Assembly (NCBI GenBank): GCA_900319865.1
Contig: ONQD01000028.1
Span: 1-55,181, forward strand
Source: an uncultured Bacteroidales bacterium
Lineage (GTDB): Bacteria > Bacteroidota > Bacteroidia > Bacteroidales > P3
Reading direction: 5' to 3'
Length of the DNA: 55,181 bases
The position numbers and the translations under genes were made by a program. Below the pieces are notes generated by a model. The model saw only the letters and a list, made by a program, of their open reading frames with translations. It did no database searches and had not been told where the DNA came from. Shown one piece after another: positions 51,706-55,181 of this stretch; the stretch's first letter is position 1, and each line of letters begins with the position of its first letter.

Positions 51706-52521
51706 ATGAGTACAGTACTTGTTGGTTTCGATTTCTCTACCGGTTCTGCATACGCTGTAGATCTTGCTATCGACATCGCCAATCGCATGCAGATGGACCT
51801 TATGTTGGTTTACGTGAAAACCAAGGACGAAGACGAAACGCCCATACGTGCAGAGATTGAACGCCGCAATGCAGGCGTGGCCCATTTGCTCAACGGAATC
51901 AAAATGGATTATGTGATTCGTGAAGGCAAGGTGTCTCAGGAATTGTGCGCCCAGGCAAAGGATTGCGATGCCCAGTTGATTATTGTGGGCACCCACGGCA
52001 TGTCGGGTTTCGAGAAAAACTGGATTGGACGCAACACCTATCGCACCATCGCAGAATCGGACGTCCCCGTGCTCACTATCCGCGAAGATTTCAATTTCAA
52101 GAAGAGTTTGGAGCGCATCGTGGTGCCCATCGACAACTCTTCCGACACCCGTCAGAAGGTTCCCGTGGCAGCCAAATTCGCCAAACTGTTCGACTCCGAG
52201 CTGCATATCCTTGGCCTCTACACCTCCGACAACACCTCCATCCGCGGCATCGTCGACGGCTATGTCCACATGGTCGACACCTACCTCGAAAAAGCGGAAG
52301 TGAAACACGTATGCACCTGCGTCAATGTGCCTAAGAATCTTACTGTCACCACTTTGGAATATGCCGACTCTGTCGATGCCGACATGATTGTTATCATGAC
52401 CGAGCAGGAGTCGAGCCTCACCAGTTTCCTTCTTGGCAACTACGCCCAGCAGATGCTCACCCTCTCCCATCGTCCCGTCCTTTCGGTGCGTCCCGAGCAG
52501 GTCAACTCAGTCTCGAAATAG
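51706..52521 (+). CDS. Two-domain universal stress protein
   Basis: 271 residues with two Usp domains: STVLVGFDFSTGSAYAVDLAI, VGTHGMSGFEKNWIGRNTY (ATP-binding G-2x-G-9x-G type loop) and the second half from VVPIDNSSDTRQKV. Usp proteins are made under stress or nutrient limitation. Promoter well defined; SPOR gene follows 48 bases later. Confidence 0.9.
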   Translation: MSTVLVGFDFSTGSAYAVDLAIDIANRMQMDLMLVYVKTKDEDETPIRAEIERRNAGVAHLLNGIKMDYVIREGKVSQELCAQAKDCDAQLIIVGTHGMSGFEKNWIGRNTYRTIAESDVPVLTIREDFNFKKSLERIVVPIDNSSDTRQKVPVAAKFAKLFDSELHILGLYTSDNTSIRGIVDGYVHMVDTYLEKAEVKHVCTCVNVPKNLTVTTLEYADSVDADMIVIMTEQESSLTSFLLGNYAQQMLTLSHRPVLSVRPEQVNSVSK

Positions 52522-52569
52522 CACTCGGCACAGCATCCTGAATCCATTGTTTCTGTTCAGTTTGTAATT

Positions 52570-53037
52570 ATGAGGAAAGTAGTCTTGTTACTGATGTCGT
52601 TGGCACTGTTTGGCGTAACCTGTCAAGCGCAGAGCCGTTACAACTATGGTGGAAACCATAGTCGTGGACATGTGGAGATAAAGGGCGATGTGGAAGTGTC
52701 TCGACTGGTGCAGAAGCACATTGAACTCAACGAGCGCGTCCGCACCATTCCGGGCTACCGCATCCAAGTGGCGTCGCTTTCGGGCTCCACTTCCAAAAAC
52801 CGTGCTTTCGACATGAAGGAACGTATCCGCGAAACCTATCCCGGGGTAGAGGCTTATGTCGTGTTCGACGAGCCGAACTTCAAGGTCAAAGTGGGCGATT
52901 TCCGCACCCGTCTCGAGGCCTACGTCTTCCTGCAACGCATCCGTGCCGACTTCCCTGGCACCATCATCCGCGACAATATTTATCCCATGCAGATTGACTG
53001 GTCCGAAATGGTTCCGGAAAGCGAGGATGACATCTAA
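52570..53037 (+). CDS. Secreted SPOR-domain protein
   Basis: 155 residues. Signal peptide ends near VTCQAQS; the C-terminal part fits a SPOR domain (GYRIQVASLSGSTSKNRAF, FKVKVGDFRTRLEAYVFLQ), which binds peptidoglycan stripped of stem peptides, so it likely sits in the periplasm at division sites. Followed by a strong terminator. Confidence 0.82.
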   Translation: MRKVVLLLMSLALFGVTCQAQSRYNYGGNHSRGHVEIKGDVEVSRLVQKHIELNERVRTIPGYRIQVASLSGSTSKNRAFDMKERIRETYPGVEAYVVFDEPNFKVKVGDFRTRLEAYVFLQRIRADFPGTIIRDNIYPMQIDWSEMVPESEDDI

Positions 53038-53137
53038 ACCGAGCCCGCGTGGGTTGGAATCCCTTCGGCTTCCATCACCCTATATATGGCACACAAGCCA
53101 TTGGTCGTTCCTCAGAAATATGACATATACATTATAG

Positions 53138-53168
53138 GCCGGACATCCCAGTCCGGCTTTTGTTTTTC
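53138..53168 (+). terminator. Intrinsic terminator
   Basis: GCCGGAC and GTCCGGC form a perfect 7-bp stem with a six-base loop, followed by TTTTGTTTTT. It ends the Usp-SPOR transcript. Confidence 0.85.
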
Positions 53169-53578
53169 ATCCAGCTAACATAAGGCATCTCTCTGTATTC
53201 CATTCTTCTAACATTCTTTTCGCTCAAGTTTTTCATCCAGCCAGCTTTATGTACACATATTTTTGGTTCATCCAACAAATGCTTAGTAGAATCACTATTG
53301 CGCTCCATTAATTATACTGAATGCCAACCTGTTTCAAGCTCCATTGCCGCTGAATCCGCGGGCAGGAATGCACACCGACTCGCTACGAAGGCGGAACAGT
53401 AATCTTTTGAGAAAAATCCAGCTTTGCTTCCCGTTCACTTCCAAATCACTCTTTTTTACAGGCATTCTTCACTGCTGAGGTGAATAGAAGGTCACTAAGG
53501 TGTTAGTAAGAGCTTAAGAGTTAGCGAACCTGGAATGGAGATGGAAAGGTTGCTTTTAGGGTTGAAATACACCACTGA

Positions 53579-53619
53579 ACAATGTGAGATGTTGCGCCCA
53601 TTGGGCTGCTACACATTGT
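53579..53619. repeat. Hairpin with 8-bp arms
   Basis: ACAATGTG and CACATTGT are exact complements, with an inner GCCC/GGGC stem. No U-tract follows. Function unknown. Confidence 0.5.
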
Positions 53620-53682
53620 GTCTCTTTCCTCGATGAATTGCCGGCCAAATATCAACCAAAAATGTTAAAAGTGTATCAATCG

Positions 53683-53714
53683 TTTGCATTTTTCGCAAAT
53701 GATATTTACATTTG
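53683..53714 (+). promoter_or_regulatory. Promoter of the small peptide gene
   Basis: TTTG (53683-53686) and TACATTTG (53707-53714) are separated by 20 bases, a near-ideal match. The transcript would begin about 80 bases upstream of the 36-residue peptide. Confidence 0.7.
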
Positions 53715-53804
53715 CAATACGAAAGAGTTTTGTTTTTAAAGCTTTAATCGTTTGATATTTGTACAATTAGACCATTGCTTATAGATATAAAGGTATTGAA
53801 AGTT

Positions 53805-53915
53805 ATGAAAAAAACGTTATTATTTCTGATGGTTTGTGTGCTGTGCAATGCCCTGATGGGGCAAAGCAGATTGGTGATGAACTGTATGAACGGTTGTGGC
53901 TATATGTTTGAATGA
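53805..53915 (+). CDS. 36-residue secreted peptide, function unknown
   Basis: The product MKKTLLFLMVCVLCNALMGQ is a typical signal peptide, followed by only 16 mature residues (SRLVMNCMNGCGYMFE) with two cysteines. It has a near-ideal promoter and is 35 bases ahead of a gene with a similar start. It could be a genuine small exported peptide or a truncated N-terminus of a former secreted protein. Confidence 0.5.
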   Translation: MKKTLLFLMVCVLCNALMGQSRLVMNCMNGCGYMFE

Positions 53916-53950
53916 CAAGTAAAGTATGAAAATAATAAAAAAGTAAAGAC

Positions 53951-54751
53951 ATGAAAAAGATATTTGTTATTTGTTTGTTTTTTGTCACGGTGTGTGCAGT
54001 GCAGGCACAGCGGCCCGTGGGAGACACCTTGACAATGCCGGAACAAGATTATTATAGCAGCAGTAGTTTTCATCAGTGCTGGCCTATAGGGGAAAGGGGG
54101 GCATGGCATACATATCCACTTGATTTTAATATTATGCATGCATCTATTGCTCCTTATATGCGTAATTCGCATCTGCGTGATGGAAACTATATAGGCGGGA
54201 TGCAGATGTTCACCGAGCGTCCCCTGAAGATAGTGGGCATAGCGGTATGCGCCTATATGCAACGCCCAATGGACACCACGGTTAGGGTTTTCTTTGATGG
54301 TTACCGTTACTTTCTTAACACATGGGACACCACCTTAAAGAACAGGATAACGGATTCGGCCATTCTGTACAAGGTAACAGCATCCGGTCCCCAGAGGTTG
54401 GCGTCAGCCCCGTGGCGAATAGAACACCCCCACAGGTTTATCCATCTGCCACCGGTACAATACAGGCTAATTAGAGCATATATTCATGAGAACTATTCGA
54501 TGCCATGGACTTTGTTTAGTAATTACGATCAAGACCCAGTATTGCCGCTGTATGAGGTGATGTTCGACAGCGCGGTGGTAGTGGAGGACTCGTTTATTGT
54601 GGCGAGCACCGCCCTGAACAACGAGATGAGCGCGGGGTTGGTGAGTCCGCCCTGTTGCCCTGCGGCTTCGGAAACAATGTGGCTGTGGGACCACAACCCC
54701 ACAAGGTTCTACAACATCGCATCGCCCCTCTATCAAGACACTGTACGATAG
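53951..54751 (+). CDS. Secreted protein, N-terminal part (frameshifted)
   Basis: 266 residues. Signal peptide MKKIFVICLFFVTVCAVQAQ and a mature region with WDTTLKNRITDSAILYKVT and WDHNPTRFYNIASPLY. The frame ends at TAG 54749-54751, but the sequence in another frame (from about 54754) continues like an FN3-domain protein to the window end. A single-base indel near 54745-54752 would join them. Family not recognised; exported. Confidence 0.72.
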   Translation: MKKIFVICLFFVTVCAVQAQRPVGDTLTMPEQDYYSSSSFHQCWPIGERGAWHTYPLDFNIMHASIAPYMRNSHLRDGNYIGGMQMFTERPLKIVGIAVCAYMQRPMDTTVRVFFDGYRYFLNTWDTTLKNRITDSAILYKVTASGPQRLASAPWRIEHPHRFIHLPPVQYRLIRAYIHENYSMPWTLFSNYDQDPVLPLYEVMFDSAVVVEDSFIVASTALNNEMSAGLVSPPCCPAASETMWLWDHNPTRFYNIASPLYQDTVR

Positions 54752-54753
54752 GA

Positions 54754-55181
54754 TGGCTCAAATATCGTCAAATGGATTGGCAAAGGAATTCAATAGCGGG
54801 ATTTGCAAGGGATAGTACAATGACCGTATATTGGCATCATAGTTCTTACCCACACTTCCCCATTATCGAGGTTGGGTTCGACACGGTGATGTGCCACGAT
54901 GTGCGAAACCTGCGTGTGGCGATGCGGGGATACGGCCGAGCTACATTGACGTGGGACTCGGGCGACGGCGGTCCATGGATAGTGGCACACGGCAAGATGC
55001 TGGACAGCTGGAACGACTACACCTTCGACACTGTCACCAGTCCCACGCTGACACTGACGGGGCTTGAGGTGGGGACGGTGTATTTTGCCTTGGTGCGCGG
55101 ATACTGCAGTTTGACGGGAGAGTACGGCGATTGGAGCAGCCCGCTGGAGGTGGAGGTGTTCCAACAGGGAAGTGACGAGCC
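54754..55181 (+). CDS. Continuation in a shifted frame, FN3-like, runs off the window
   Basis: In frame 54754 the translation is open to the last base: TVYWHHSSYPHFPIIEVGFD, then an FN3-like block CHDVRNLRVAMRGYG, ATLTWDSGDGGPW, LTGLEVGTVYFALVRGYC. Type IX cargo proteins in Bacteroidales often have such an FN3 domain before the C-terminal signal, which would lie beyond the window. An independent start at ATG 54820 is possible but unlikely. Confidence 0.6.

Larger units (their letters stand above)
53038..53682. other. Gene-free spacer
   Basis: Beyond the terminator at 53138-53168 no gene is recognisable. A hairpin with 8-bp arms (53579-53619) is present; the rest shows nothing convincing. Confidence 0.5.

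Noticed and set aside
1-55181. CRISPR array, tRNA or rRNA genes
   Set aside because: No regularly spaced repeats of CRISPR type, no tRNA T-loop pattern in the spacers and no rRNA-like sequence were found by eye.

Overview
The window looks like chromosomal DNA from an uncultured member of the Bacteroidales (Bacteroidota). Three things point there. Several genes have promoters of the TTTG / TAnnTTTG type. Two very large secreted proteins carry type IX secretion (gliding-motility type) C-terminal domains. There is a Na+/H+-translocating Rnf operon together with typical Bacteroidota versions of topA, dnaG, aroA, umuDC and mltG. No tRNA or rRNA was seen; one small SRP RNA (ffs) was recognised in the gap upstream of a ZIP transporter gene.

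Layout. 1-0.69 kb is repeat-rich and non-coding. 0.7-1.85 kb holds a small lipoprotein and a convergent DUF3298-like lipoprotein. 2.2-8.2 kb, all on the + strand, is the accessory region: a TIR-PEGA-like-FGE fusion, an M48-like zinc peptidase with a TerB-like tail, a small two-helix membrane protein interrupted by an in-frame TAG, a two-helix, two-Rossmann channel-like protein ending in a RyR-like domain, and a stand-alone RyR protein. 8.2-11.9 kb: prfB, ZIP transporter, ffs, mltG and a short GNAT. 12.2-19.9 kb: topA > GT2/sugar-transferase fusion > outer-membrane barrel > coaD > recG, all on the - strand. 20.1-21.3 kb: a TPR protein. 22.0-28.7 kb: TetR regulator, TolC, membrane-fusion protein, RND pump (frameshifted) and a P-II-like protein. 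28.8-30.3 kb: yajC and a two-gene chromate transporter. 30.4-35.1 kb: dnaG, a sigma-54 activator and aroA. 35.8-37.5 kb: umuDC. 37.7-46 kb: a universal stress protein and two giant T9SS cargo proteins. 46.1-50.6 kb: rnfBCDGE, without rnfA. 51.7-53.0 kb: a second universal stress protein and a SPOR protein. 53.8 kb to the end: a 36-residue secreted peptide and a frameshifted secreted FN3-type protein that runs off the window.

The best candidate for an undescribed system is 2.2-8.2 kb. It joins an apparently active TIR (NADase-type glutamate present) to a recognition-type FGE/lectin fold, and sits next to a membrane channel-like protein and two RyR domains, a combination that suggests sensing plus a membrane or NAD+-directed effector. 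Its genes favour ATA for isoleucine and have true Shine-Dalgarno sites, unlike the neighbouring housekeeping genes, which hints at horizontal acquisition. A small remnant of another FGE gene lies just upstream. The rest is mostly housekeeping. Other points of note are a 65-bp inverted repeat pair bounding about 14 kb, a broken RND pump, the missing rnfA and a dispersed palindromic repeat near both ends.
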